This document shows, in pieces, positions 46,975 to 55,913 of a DNA stretch of 64,000 bases. The number at the start of each line of letters is the position of its first letter. Position 1 is the first letter of the stretch. The notes beneath the pieces are model-generated. The model saw only the letters and a program-made list of their open reading frames with translations, did not search any database and was not told the origin of the DNA. This DNA comes from Mycobacterium triplex (GTDB lineage: Bacteria > Actinomycetota > Actinomycetes > Mycobacteriales > Mycobacteriaceae). The stretch spans positions 573,330-637,329 of the forward strand of contig NZ_HG964446.1 of assembly GCF_000689255.1 (NCBI RefSeq), written 5' to 3'. The position numbers were made by a program, and so were the translations under genes.

Positions 46975-48053
46975 CGGCAGTCGACGGCGCCGTCGCCGCC
47001 CGGTATGCGCGCTGGGACGGGGTGGGGCAGCCGATCACCGTGGTGACGACCAGCGCGGCGAGCGACCCCGGTCCCGGCCGGGTGCTGGTCGCGGTCGACC
47101 TGGCCACGATCTGTGGGAGCGACCTCCATACCGTGTATGGACGTCGCGACGCTCCGCATCCGGGCATCCTCGGGCACGAGCAGGTGGGCCGTGTGGTGGC
47201 CATCGGTTCGGGCGGGCGTCCGCGCTATGCCAACGACGCCGAGGTGGCGATCGGCGACCGGGTCGTGTGGTCCCTCACCGCGTCCTGCGGGCGGTGCCGC
47301 AATTGCGTATGGGGTCTGGAACAGAAGTGCCTGCATCTCAAGAAGTACGGTCACGAGGCGCTCGACAGTGCGTGGCCGCTCAACGGCGGCTTCGCCAGTC
47401 ACTGTGTTCTGTTGCCGGGCACCACGATTGTCGAAGTGCCCGATAGCGTGCCGGACACGGTGGCCGCACCCGCGTCGTGCGCCACCGCCACAGTCGCGGC
47501 GGTGCTCGACGCCGCCGAACTCGATCGGCACCGCGATCCCACCCGGATCCTGATCACCGGCGCGGGCATGCTCGGAGTCACCGCGGCCGCGATGGCCGAT
47601 GCCATCGGTGCCTGGGTTGCGGTGTGCGATCCCGATCCGGTGCGACAGGAAACGGCATACAACTTCGGTGCCGACCTCGTCGTCGGTGACGCAGAGGAGG
47701 TGCCGCCGGTCGACGTGGCGTTGGAATTGTCGGGCAGCCCAACGGCTGTCGAAGCGTGCATCGCCAGTTTGGACGTCGGCGGCCGGGCCGTCCTCGCGGG
47801 ATCGGTGTCGGCCAGTCAGCCCATATCGATCGATCCCGAGCATCTCGTACGCAATCTCATGACGATCACTGGAGTGCACAATTACCGCCCCCTGCATCTT
47901 CGGACTGCCATCGATTTCCTCGCGACTCACCACGACCGCTACCCCTTCGCCGAGCTGGTGGCGGCGGCGGCCGATCTGGATCACCTCGATGACGCGCTAC
48001 GCACTGCGGCGGCCTCCCGGTTGCTGCGCCAATCGGTTTGTCCCGCATGTTAA
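46971..48053 (+). CDS. zinc alcohol dehydrogenase, phosphonate-catabolism type
   Basis: Medium-chain dehydrogenase of 360 residues. Catalytic zinc ligands are in TICGSDLHTV and GHEQVGRV; the structural zinc is held by CGRCRNCVWGLEQKC; NAD binds at TGAGMLGVTAAAM. The phosphonate-associated alcohol dehydrogenase family sits in the same operons as phosphonatase-like HAD and PhnM proteins. It may oxidise a hydroxyalkylphosphonate to an aldehyde for the HAD enzyme; this is inference from order. The start overlaps the transporter stop (ATGA). Confidence 0.85.
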   Translation: MTAVDGAVAARYARWDGVGQPITVVTTSAASDPGPGRVLVAVDLATICGSDLHTVYGRRDAPHPGILGHEQVGRVVAIGSGGRPRYANDAEVAIGDRVVWSLTASCGRCRNCVWGLEQKCLHLKKYGHEALDSAWPLNGGFASHCVLLPGTTIVEVPDSVPDTVAAPASCATATVAAVLDAAELDRHRDPTRILITGAGMLGVTAAAMADAIGAWVAVCDPDPVRQETAYNFGADLVVGDAEEVPPVDVALELSGSPTAVEACIASLDVGGRAVLAGSVSASQPISIDPEHLVRNLMTITGVHNYRPLHLRTAIDFLATHHDRYPFAELVAAAADLDHLDDALRTAAASRLLRQSVCPAC

Positions 48054-49222
48054 TTAGTTTGCAAGCTGCCCGGGTGATCACCGGAATTCCGGAGCAAGTG
48101 GACCACGACGAAGCCGTCGCGCCCCGGTGGGTGACGATCGAGGACGGTTGTATCAGTGCCGTCGGCACCCAGCCGCCGCCACACGCGCGTCAAGTCGACT
48201 TGCGACCGTTGCAGCTCTGGCCGGCGTTCACCGACCTGCACTCTGACTCGTTGCCGCGCTTCGAATCTCCCCGGCCGGGTACCGTGATTCCACTCGACGC
48301 GGCGTTGGAGGACTTCGCCACGGATGCGGTCGCCCACGGCGTGGTACTGCCTTACCTGTGCATCTCGGTGGGCGAGGGCCCCGACACGGCGGACGGGTAT
48401 CGCCGGGCGGATGCCGTGCTGCAGACCCTGCAGCGTGTCGCGGGCGAGCTGCCGGTGACGGTGCCGGTCCATCTTCGTGTCGACGTCAGCGACCCCGAAG
48501 CCGTCGACGGCACCGCCGAACTACTGCGCCGGCACGGCCGGCGGATCGGGCTGCTGTCGGTGATGGACCACACCCCCGGTCAGGGGCAATACCAAACCGA
48601 ACGAGCATGGCGTCCGGCGATGGGCACCCGGCTGTGTCTCGGCGACGACGAACTCAACCGCTGGCTGGCCACCCTACACCGGCATGCCACCGGAACACCG
48701 TTGCGCCGCAAACAGATTGCCCGCTTCGCCGCGGCGCACAACACGGTGTTCGCCACGCACGACCCGGACAGCGAAAGCGCGGTCGCCGAGGCAGCGGCGA
48801 TGCGCGCCAGCATTTGCGAGTTCCCCCTCAACCTGGAGGCCGCTGCCGCAGCGCGCAATAACGGACTCGCGGTCGTGATGGGCGCACCCAATGCGTGGCG
48901 AGGATCCTCGCACCTGAGCAATCTGTCCGCGCGCGATGCGATCAAGGCCGGCGTGGTGGACGTGCTCACCTCGGACTACCACAGCGGGTCACTGGCCCGG
49001 GCCGCCGTGGCCATCAGCGATGCCGGTGTGGATTCGATCGACTCCGCGGTCGCGATGCTCACCACCCGGCCGCGCCGAATCATCGCGTCCTCGAGCTGCG
49101 ACACCGGTGGGCTCATGCCGGGACACCCGGCCGACCTGGTCGCGGTACGCACGGAACCCACGGCCGCCGTCGTGGCGACCTGGTCGTCGGGCCGGCAGGT
49201 CAGCGGTCCCGCACTTTGGTGA
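48047..49222 (+). CDS. phnM: PhnM-like alkylphosphonate amidohydrolase
   Basis: Metal-dependent hydrolase of 391 residues of the PhnM family. The metal motif is FTDLHSDSLP, and the family signatures SVMDHTPGQGQY, FATHDPDSE, EFPLNLEAA and DVLTSDYHSGSL are all present. In C-P lyase operons PhnM removes pyrophosphate from ribosyl-phosphonate triphosphate, but no phnGHIJKL genes are here, so its role in this operon may differ. ATG 48047 overlaps the dehydrogenase stop; TTG 48038 is an alternative. Confidence 0.85.
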   Translation: MLISLQAARVITGIPEQVDHDEAVAPRWVTIEDGCISAVGTQPPPHARQVDLRPLQLWPAFTDLHSDSLPRFESPRPGTVIPLDAALEDFATDAVAHGVVLPYLCISVGEGPDTADGYRRADAVLQTLQRVAGELPVTVPVHLRVDVSDPEAVDGTAELLRRHGRRIGLLSVMDHTPGQGQYQTERAWRPAMGTRLCLGDDELNRWLATLHRHATGTPLRRKQIARFAAAHNTVFATHDPDSESAVAEAAAMRASICEFPLNLEAAAAARNNGLAVVMGAPNAWRGSSHLSNLSARDAIKAGVVDVLTSDYHSGSLARAAVAISDAGVDSIDSAVAMLTTRPRRIIASSSCDTGGLMPGHPADLVAVRTEPTAAVVATWSSGRQVSGPALW

Positions 49223-49250
49223 TGTGCCGCAACGGAAATGGGTGGGCGGG

Positions 49251-49622
49251 CTAGTACGGCGAGGATTGTTGGGCGAGGTTCAGCAGCGCGTACGCCGCGC
49301 AGAGCAGGAAATTCAAAGCCAGCAGCGTCATGCCCGCGATCAGCAAAGAACGTGCACCCTCGCGTCTGAGCTGGCGGTACTTTGCGGTCCGGGCTTCACG
49401 GTCGAGTTCGGCCGCGATCAACGCGAATCGGACATCGGCCTCTTCGCTTGCCGGGCACGGTGCGCCGGCCAGCATGGCCCTGAGCCGGGCCGGCGAAGTT
49501 TCGACGCCGACGCGCGCGAAGCGGTGGCAAAGGCGGCGCGCGTGCCGACGGCCGAGTATCTCACCGCGCATGTCCAGCTGATGCGCGAGTTTCGCGCGCT
49601 CATTCCCCCACGGACTCGTCAT
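49251..49622 (-). CDS. small membrane protein, paralogue of the gene at 32537
   Basis: Protein of 123 residues with a basic N-terminal region (GRRHARRLCHRFARVGVE) and a hydrophobic tail (LLIAGMTLLALNFLLCAAYA). Aligns throughout with the product of 32537-32914. Start ATG 49622. Both copies follow a metabolic or regulatory operon in convergent orientation and are unlinked to each other. Function unknown; a small membrane adaptor is one possibility. Confidence 0.75.
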   Translation of the reverse strand: MTSPWGNERAKLAHQLDMRGEILGRRHARRLCHRFARVGVETSPARLRAMLAGAPCPASEEADVRFALIAAELDREARTAKYRQLRREGARSLLIAGMTLLALNFLLCAAYALLNLAQQSSPY

Positions 49623-50030
49623 AATCCGCAGCCTAATTCGCTCGCGCCGGTTTTCGGGTAGCCGCACGACTACCACCCTGGGTATCGCGACAATCCCCCA
49701 AGCAGTTGCACGGCGTGGCAGTTTGCGAGTTCCACACCCGCTGAATAGACAGATCCATTGCTGGGCTCCTGGATTGTCGTTCGGTCGAGGTACTGATCGG
49801 ATCTTTACATCCGCCCGGATCGAGGTCCAATCCGAATCCGTGATGCCCGCAATCCGTATTGATGATGCTCTAGGCCAGCCACTTTCGCCGTCAGCAGATC
49901 GGGATGCGCAACGTTTATGCCGAACCGTCAATTTCGCGGATGGGCCGTGAAATGCCTCGCTAATCTAACTATTATTCGGGCCTGTCGGCCGCATTTCGGC
50001 TCCGATCCCAATCGGGTAAACCGATACCGC
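49623..50030. other. 408-bp intergenic region
   Basis: No supported gene. A small inverted repeat GGTAG/CTACC with an 8-nt spacer is at 49657-49674, about 35 bp upstream of the small membrane protein gene. The rest is less GC-rich than the neighbours, and short frames through it show no recognisable motif. Confidence 0.4.
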
Positions 50031-50630
50031 TCAGCGTTTGGGCTTCAACGACTCGACGATGATTTGCGTGGTCAATTCGGCCCGTCGCCTCGAATACTGC
50101 CGCGCGTCCGAGAGGATCGGATATACCACGCCGCCGACAATGGCATCGGCCGCCGACTCGGCGGTGGCCGCATCGATGCCGTCGGCCAACAACCGGGCGC
50201 GGACGCTGTCGTGCAACGGCAAACTGAATCCGGCGCGCAACTTCACCGCGGTTTCTTCGTGCTCCATGCAGGCAACGGTCAACGTCCGCAGCATCGCCGA
50301 GCCGCGCTCCGTGGTCAGCGTCGCGGTCAGCTTGCGCACCCAGCTCACCAGGTCGGCCGCCAAGTCGTCGGTGTGATCGACCGACGCGAGAATCTTGTCG
50401 GCGTCTTCCAGCATGACGTCGGCCACCAGTGCCGGACGGCTGGGCCACCAGCGATAGATCGTCTGCTTTCCGACGCCGGCGCGTGCGGCGACCGCCTCGA
50501 TCGTCAACCCGTCGAATCCGCGCTCGAGAAGCAGTTCACGCGTGGCGGTGACGATCGCGGTCCGCGACTTCTCGCTGCGGCGCCGTGGCGAGCCGGCCCG
50601 CGGGCTCGTGTGGGTGAGATCGGTTGGCAT
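50031..50630 (-). CDS. TetR family regulator of the acyl-CoA / thiolase operon
   Basis: Repressor of 199 residues. HTH at about 41-62 ([20 protein letters not shown]) and a helical ligand domain with a C-terminal TetR_C segment. It is divergent from the fused acyl-CoA dehydrogenase gene, and a perfect 9-bp inverted repeat (50721-50744) sits between them. It therefore likely controls both itself and the acyl-CoA dehydrogenase, thiolase and DUF35 genes, responding to a CoA thioester or related lipid. Confidence 0.87.
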   Translation of the reverse strand: MPTDLTHTSPRAGSPRRRSEKSRTAIVTATRELLLERGFDGLTIEAVAARAGVGKQTIYRWWPSRPALVADVMLEDADKILASVDHTDDLAADLVSWVRKLTATLTTERGSAMLRTLTVACMEHEETAVKLRAGFSLPLHDSVRARLLADGIDAATAESAADAIVGGVVYPILSDARQYSRRRAELTTQIIVESLKPKR

Positions 50631-50720
50631 CTGGTGATCCTCGTCTGTCCGGCCCCTCGCCGTCCCCGCCGCGGGGTCCGGGGTCGCTTTACAGACCTCG
50701 ACCCGCCCCGGTAATCTTCC

Positions 50721-50744
50721 ACAAGACGAGACGGTTCGTCTTGT
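50721..50744. promoter_or_regulatory. operator between tetR and the acyl-CoA dehydrogenase operon
   Basis: Perfect arms ACAAGACGA and TCGTCTTGT with a 6-nt spacer. It sits in the middle of the divergent promoter (tetR start 50630, dehydrogenase start 50807), the standard place for a TetR autoregulatory operator. Confidence 0.75.
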
Positions 50745-50806
50745 AAGACGGAAGGATATCAGCCGGTGCGGCCGAAGCCCGTGTTCGCCACAGCGTGGGC
50801 GCGGTC

Positions 50807-53032
50807 ATGACCCTGGGACTGACCCCCGAACAGCAGGAACTCAGCGAAGCCGTCGGCCAGTTCGCCGCCCGGCACGCTCCGATCGCCTCGACACGGGACA
50901 CGTTCGACGCCCTCGCGGCCGGTCGACTGCCCGCATGGTGGGACGCGCTGGTGGCCAACGGCTTTCACGCCGTCCATCTGCCCGAGGATCGCGGCGGTCA
51001 GGGCGGGAGGCTGATGGATGCCGCGTGCGTGCTGGAGGCGGCGGCCAAGGCGCTGCTGCCCGGGCCGCTGCTGCCAACCGTGATCACGGGAGCCGTTGCG
51101 CTGCTGGCAGATCCGGTACCGGCGTCGGAATCGCTGGTGCGACAGCTGGCGTCCGGAATGCCCGCAGCCGTCGTCCTTCCCGACGACGGCGATTTCCGGG
51201 TGCGCTCCGACGGCGAGGGATGGCTGGTCACCGGGAGCTCGAAGGTCACCGCGGGCGCGTGTGCCGCACGAGTAATCCTGGTCGGCGCCCGCACCGACGG
51301 TGACGACGTCGTCTGGGTCGCGGTCGATACCGGACAGCCCACAGCGACAGTCGAATCCGAGCCAGGCACCGACCTGGTCGTCGACGTCGGGGTGCTGCGG
51401 CTCGCCGACCATCGCGCGGCCGAGTCCGACGTCCTGACCGGAATCGACGCAGACCGCGCGGCCGGTGTGGTCGTGGGCCTGGTGGCCAGCACGATGGCCG
51501 GGATCGTGCAGTGGTGCGTCGACGTGGTCACCGCGCACCTGCGCACCCGGGAACAGTTCGGCAAGGTGATCGGCACCTTCCAGGCTCTGCAACACAGCGC
51601 GGCAATGCTGTTGGTCAACAGCGAGCTGGCCACGGCGGCGGCCTGGGACGCGGTCCGGGCAGCCGACGAATCACTCGACCAGCACCGCATTGCGGCGGCC
51701 GGAGCTGCGACGGTCGCGGTCTCGCCGGTACCCGATCTGGTTCTCGATGCTCTGACGATGCTCGGCGCCATCGGCTTCACCTGGGAACACGACGTGCACC
51801 TCTACTGGCGGCGAGCCATCAGCCTGGCCGGCTCGATCGGTCCGGCGAATCGCTGGGCGCGCCGCCTGGGCGAGCTCACCTGCAGTCAGACGCGCGACAT
51901 GTCGGTCGATCTCGGCGACGCGGAAGCCGAGTTCCGGTCCTGGGTCGCCGAGACGCTCGATGCCGCAATGCAATTGCGCAACGACAAGCCCGCGCCACAC
52001 GGCGACTACCCGGACCAGGCGTCCGGACCGCAACGCACGTTGATCGCCGACGCCGGACTGATGGCCCCGCACTGGCCCGCGCCGTGGGGCGTCGATGCGG
52101 GTCCGTTGAAACAACTCATCATCGACGAGGAGTTCGCCAAACGGCCCGGGCTGGTTCGGCCGTCGCTGAACATCGCCGAGTGGATATTGCCCTCGGTGCT
52201 GGCCGCCGCACCAAAAGAGTTGCAGGAGCGGCTGATTCCGCCGACACAACGCGGAGACATTCATTGGTGCCAGCTGTTCAGCGAGCCGGGAGCCGGCTCG
52301 GACCTCGCGTCGCTGAGCACCCGGGCGACCAAGGTCGACGGCGGCTGGCGGATCAACGGCCACAAGATCTGGACGTCCTTGGCGCAGTACGCCGACCTGG
52401 GCGCGCTCCTGGCGCGCACCGACCCCGAAGCCGGCAAGCACCGCGGCATCGGCTATTTCCTGGTCGACATGCGATCGCCCGGCATCGAAATTCAGCCGAT
52501 CAAAACGGCGACCGGGCAGGCCCACTTCAACGAGGTCTTCCTCAACGACGTCTTCGTCCCCGACGAGATGCTGCTGGGAGGTCCCACCGACGGCTGGACC
52601 CTCGCGATCGCCACCATGGCCGAAGAGCGGTCGGCCATCGGCGGATACGTCAAGTTCGACCGGGCGGTCGCGATCCGCCGACTCGCCGGACAACCCGGCC
52701 CAGACCGTGACGACGCGCTGCGTGAGCTTGGTGAGCTCGATGCCTACGCCAACGCCATCAGGGCGCTCGGGGTGCGCGAAACCATCCGGCTGTTGGACGG
52801 TCAGGCGTCGGGTCCGGCGTCCAGCATCGCCAAGGTGGCGATGAATGTGCTGCTGCGGCGGACCTTCCAGGCCACGCTGCAGCTGACCGGTCAGGTCGCG
52901 ATGGTCGATGACGACGACGCCGCGGTCGTGGAGCCTTATCTGCATCTTCCCGCCGAACTGATCGGCGGCGGCACCAGGGAGATCCAGCTGAACATCATCG
53001 CGCAGATGATCCTCGGACTGCCGCGCAAGTAA
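50807..53032 (+). CDS. fused tandem acyl-CoA dehydrogenase
   Basis: Two acyl-CoA dehydrogenase modules in one chain of 741 residues. The first (about 1-350) keeps the overall fold (REQFGKVIGTFQALQH) but has a shortened substrate region. The second (about 355-741) has the FAD/CoA segment FSEPGAGSDLASLSTRATK and the C-terminal IGGGTREIQLN in place of EGT-EIQ, so the catalytic base is not the usual Glu. Fused FadE proteins such as M. tuberculosis FadE34 act on sterol side chains; a similar role is inferred. ATG 50807 is used, GTG 50795 is an alternative. Followed by the thiolase. Confidence 0.85.
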   Translation: MTLGLTPEQQELSEAVGQFAARHAPIASTRDTFDALAAGRLPAWWDALVANGFHAVHLPEDRGGQGGRLMDAACVLEAAAKALLPGPLLPTVITGAVALLADPVPASESLVRQLASGMPAAVVLPDDGDFRVRSDGEGWLVTGSSKVTAGACAARVILVGARTDGDDVVWVAVDTGQPTATVESEPGTDLVVDVGVLRLADHRAAESDVLTGIDADRAAGVVVGLVASTMAGIVQWCVDVVTAHLRTREQFGKVIGTFQALQHSAAMLLVNSELATAAAWDAVRAADESLDQHRIAAAGAATVAVSPVPDLVLDALTMLGAIGFTWEHDVHLYWRRAISLAGSIGPANRWARRLGELTCSQTRDMSVDLGDAEAEFRSWVAETLDAAMQLRNDKPAPHGDYPDQASGPQRTLIADAGLMAPHWPAPWGVDAGPLKQLIIDEEFAKRPGLVRPSLNIAEWILPSVLAAAPKELQERLIPPTQRGDIHWCQLFSEPGAGSDLASLSTRATKVDGGWRINGHKIWTSLAQYADLGALLARTDPEAGKHRGIGYFLVDMRSPGIEIQPIKTATGQAHFNEVFLNDVFVPDEMLLGGPTDGWTLAIATMAEERSAIGGYVKFDRAVAIRRLAGQPGPDRDDALRELGELDAYANAIRALGVRETIRLLDGQASGPASSIAKVAMNVLLRRTFQATLQLTGQVAMVDDDDAAVVEPYLHLPAELIGGGTREIQLNIIAQMILGLPRK

Positions 53033-53054
53033 ACGTCGAAAACAAGGAAGCACC

Positions 53055-54263
53055 ATGGGATTACGCGGAGAGGCCGCGATCGTCGGCTACGTAGAGCTGC
53101 CACCCGAACGGTTGAACAAAGCCTCTCCGGCGCCCTTCGTCCTGGAGCAGTGGGCCGAGCTCTCCGCCGCCGCCCTGGACGACGCGGGGCTGCCGGCCGA
53201 GGTGGTGAATGGGATCGTCGCCTCCCACCTCGCCGAGTCCGAGATCTTCGTGCCCTCCACGATCGCCGAATACCTGGGTGTGGGCGCGCGATTCGCCGAA
53301 CACGTGGATCTCGGCGGGGCCAGCGCCGCGGCCATGGTGTGGCGGGCGGCCGCGGCGGTCGAACTCGGCATCTGCGACGCCGTGCTGTGTGCGCTGCCGG
53401 CCCGCTACATCACGCCGTCGTCGAAGCAGAAGCCCAGGCCGATGGTGGACGCGATGTTCTTCGGTTCGTCGAGCAACCAATACGGCTCTCCGCAAGCCGA
53501 ATTCGAGATTCCGTACGGAAACCTCGGCCAGAACGGACCCTACGGCCAGGTGGCGCAGCGTTATGCGGCGATCTACGGGTACGACGAGCGGGCAATGGCC
53601 AAGATCGTCGTCGACACCCGCACCAATGCCAATCACACCGACGGCGCGATCTGGAAGGACAAGCCGCTCACGGCCGAGGACGTGCTGGCCAGCCCGGTGA
53701 TCGCCGATCCGCTGCACATGCTGGAGATCGTCATGCCCTGCGTCGGGGGCGCCGCGGTCGTCGTCGCCAACGCCGATGTCGCCAGGCGGTCGCGCAATCG
53801 CCCGGTGTGGATCAAGGGATTTGGCGAGCACGTGCCGTTCAAGACGCCCACCTACGCCGAGGATCTGCTGTGCACACCGATTGCGGCAGCCGCCGAAACC
53901 GCCTTCGCCATGACCGATCTGACCCGTGAGCAGATGGACATGGTGTCGATCTACGACTGCTACACGATCACCGTGCTGTTGTCGCTGGAGGATGCGGGCT
54001 TCTGCGAGAAAGGAACCGGGATGGAGTTCGTCGCCAACCACGACTTGACCTTCCGCGGTGACTTCCCGCTCAACACCGCCGGCGGTCAGCTCGGCTTCGG
54101 CCAGGCGGGATTGGCCGGCGGCATGCACCACGTCTGCGACGCCACCCGCCAGATCATGGGCCGCGCGGGTGCCGCGCAGGTCGCCGACTGCAACCGTGCC
54201 TTCGTGTCCGGCAACGGCGGAATCCTGTCCGAGCAGACGACGCTCATCCTGCAAGGGGACTGA
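53055..54263 (+). CDS. thiolase-fold lipid-transfer protein (Ltp/SCP-x aldolase type)
   Basis: Thiolase superfamily protein of 402 residues. The usual nucleophilic Cys near residue 90 is absent (HVDLGGASAAAMVW), and the C-terminal GGMHHVCDATRQIMG lacks a standard thiolase layout, as in the Ltp2-type retro-aldolases that cleave a C-C bond in steroid side chains. Ltp enzymes need a DUF35 partner, and one follows 3 bp downstream. Ribosome site AGGAAG before ATG 53055. Acts on an acyl-CoA or its 3-hydroxy derivative; substrate unknown. Confidence 0.85.
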   Translation: MGLRGEAAIVGYVELPPERLNKASPAPFVLEQWAELSAAALDDAGLPAEVVNGIVASHLAESEIFVPSTIAEYLGVGARFAEHVDLGGASAAAMVWRAAAAVELGICDAVLCALPARYITPSSKQKPRPMVDAMFFGSSSNQYGSPQAEFEIPYGNLGQNGPYGQVAQRYAAIYGYDERAMAKIVVDTRTNANHTDGAIWKDKPLTAEDVLASPVIADPLHMLEIVMPCVGGAAVVVANADVARRSRNRPVWIKGFGEHVPFKTPTYAEDLLCTPIAAAAETAFAMTDLTREQMDMVSIYDCYTITVLLSLEDAGFCEKGTGMEFVANHDLTFRGDFPLNTAGGQLGFGQAGLAGGMHHVCDATRQIMGRAGAAQVADCNRAFVSGNGGILSEQTTLILQGD

Positions 54264-54266
54264 CTG

Positions 54267-54677
54267 ATGAACTTCGAGCGGCCGATGCCGGTCAAAACAC
54301 CTACCACCGCCCCGTTCTGGGATGCGCTGGCCCAACATCGCATCGCCATTCAGTACTCGCCCTCGTCGGACACGTACGTGTTCTATCCGCGGGTACGCGC
54401 GCCGCGCACGCTCGCCGACGACTTGGAGTGGCGCGAGATATCCGGCATGGGGACGTTGTATTCCTTCACCGTGGCGCACCGGCCCGTCAGCCCGCACTTC
54501 GCCGACGCCGTTCCGCAACTGCTAGCGATCGTCGAATGGGACGAGGGCCCACGGTTTTCCACCGAGATGGTCAACGTCGACCCCGTGGATCTGGCCGTCG
54601 GCATGCGAGTGCGCCCGGTGTTCTTCGACTATCCCGAACACGACGTCACGATGCTGCGCTACGAGCCCGCCGACTAG
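54267..54677 (+). CDS. DUF35 / OB-fold partner of the Ltp aldolase
   Basis: Protein of 136 residues. N-terminal rubredoxin-like region and OB-fold with the conserved YSFTVAHRPVSPHF segment. In most DUF35 proteins the N-terminal part is a zinc ribbon with four cysteines; here these are missing (QYSPSSDTYVFYPRVRAP), so zinc binding is probably lost. In Ltp2-type aldolases this protein forms the complex with the thiolase-like subunit. Starts 3 nt after the thiolase stop. Confidence 0.8.
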   Translation: MNFERPMPVKTPTTAPFWDALAQHRIAIQYSPSSDTYVFYPRVRAPRTLADDLEWREISGMGTLYSFTVAHRPVSPHFADAVPQLLAIVEWDEGPRFSTEMVNVDPVDLAVGMRVRPVFFDYPEHDVTMLRYEPAD

Positions 54678-54740
54678 CTACCCCCGGTCGCCGAGCGCCC
54701 GGCCAGCCGGGCGTGCGCGGCCGGCGCAGGACGCAACGGG

Positions 54741-55913
54741 CTACTTCAGCTGCTCGGTAGGCACGTCGTAGCGTTCCTGGTACGCACGCACCCGCTCACG
54801 CACCTCGCCGGCGTCCAGTCCGGTGTCCGACCAGGTGTAGCGTCCGCGTCCGCCGTCTCCGGGATGGGCGGCCAGGAAGTCGCGCATCTTCTGCTCGGCC
54901 TCGGGCTTCAGCTCTCGGCCGAGCTTGGCATAGATATCCTTGATCGTCGTCCACGGGTCCTTGACGAAATCCGTGAACTGAACGTCGATCATCCGGTCCG
55001 CGGGCACAACACCGCTGTCGCGGAACGACATTCCGCGGTCGAGGCCGACGACGATCTCTTCGTACGACTGCGCCGCGCACTCGGCGATGTTCGTCTCGTC
55101 GCTGCCCATCCGCCGCAGGTGGTTGGTCAGCGCGGCGATCGACGAGATGACATTGAGCGGATCGCGGTGCGTCTGCACGATCAAAGCGTCGGGGTACTCG
55201 GCCATCAGCTTGTCCAGCTGCCACAGGTGCGCAGGTGACTTCAGCAGCCACTGGCCGGGCACACCAGACTGCAGGTGCTGCAGGAAAATTCGATGGAACC
55301 GGTACGCGCCGGTGTGGTCGGCGTCGTACATGAGCCAGCGGGCGTAGCTGGGCAGCCGGTACTGCACGGGGAAGATCATGCTGGTGAATTCGCTGGCGGT
55401 GATGCGCACGCATTCCTGCCCGACCAGCGCGCCCATCGGGTGAAACGCGAGGAAGCCGGGGATGATCTGCTCGGACATCTCGATGGTGGCCTGCGTCTGC
55501 GCGATACGCGGATCGGTGTGATAGGTCTCGGGCTGCGGGACCGGGCAGGGCGCGTCGACCTCCCAGGTCAGCGGTGGCCGCAGCTCGGGATCCTGGGCCA
55601 GCAGGTCGTAGAGGATGGTCGTGCCGGTGCGGGGCTGGCCGACGATGAAGATCGGCGAAGTGATTGGCTTGCGGGCGATTTCGGGATGTTCTTTGCGCCA
55701 AGCGGTCACACCGAGCCGGCTCGTCAGGGCGCGGATGATGTCGAGGGAGGCGACCTCCACACCGATCGCCGACAGCCGTGCCTCGTTGACCAGGCCGTCG
55801 GCGAGACGTTCCAGTCCGGGCCGCCAGCCGTCGGCGCCGAAGTCGTCGCAGCCGGCCTGTTCGCAGGCGGCGGCGATCAGGTTGTCCGGGTTGAATCGCT
55901 CCTGCAACGTCAT
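54741..55913 (-). CDS. sulfotransferase family protein
   Basis: PAPS-dependent sulfotransferase of 390 residues in the family common in mycobacteria. The 5'-phosphosulfate loop is FIVGQPRTGTTILYDLL (residues 89-105); the 3'-phosphate region is IVQTHRDPLNVISS. Start is ATG 55913 in a 4-nt overlap with the stop of the DUF1214 gene, so the pair is translationally coupled. The acceptor (sterol, lipid or glycan) is unknown. The open frame continues to 56366 but is antisense-like. Confidence 0.87.
   Translation of the reverse strand: MTLQERFNPDNLIAAACEQAGCDDFGADGWRPGLERLADGLVNEARLSAIGVEVASLDIIRALTSRLGVTAWRKEHPEIARKPITSPIFIVGQPRTGTTILYDLLAQDPELRPPLTWEVDAPCPVPQPETYHTDPRIAQTQATIEMSEQIIPGFLAFHPMGALVGQECVRITASEFTSMIFPVQYRLPSYARWLMYDADHTGAYRFHRIFLQHLQSGVPGQWLLKSPAHLWQLDKLMAEYPDALIVQTHRDPLNVISSIAALTNHLRRMGSDETNIAECAAQSYEEIVVGLDRGMSFRDSGVVPADRMIDVQFTDFVKDPWTTIKDIYAKLGRELKPEAEQKMRDFLAAHPGDGGRGRYTWSDTGLDAGEVRERVRAYQERYDVPTEQLK

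Noticed and set aside
53061..54518. 485-codon minus-strand frame opposite the thiolase
   Set aside because: Shadow frame covering two well-supported genes on the plus strand; no similarity to any family I know.
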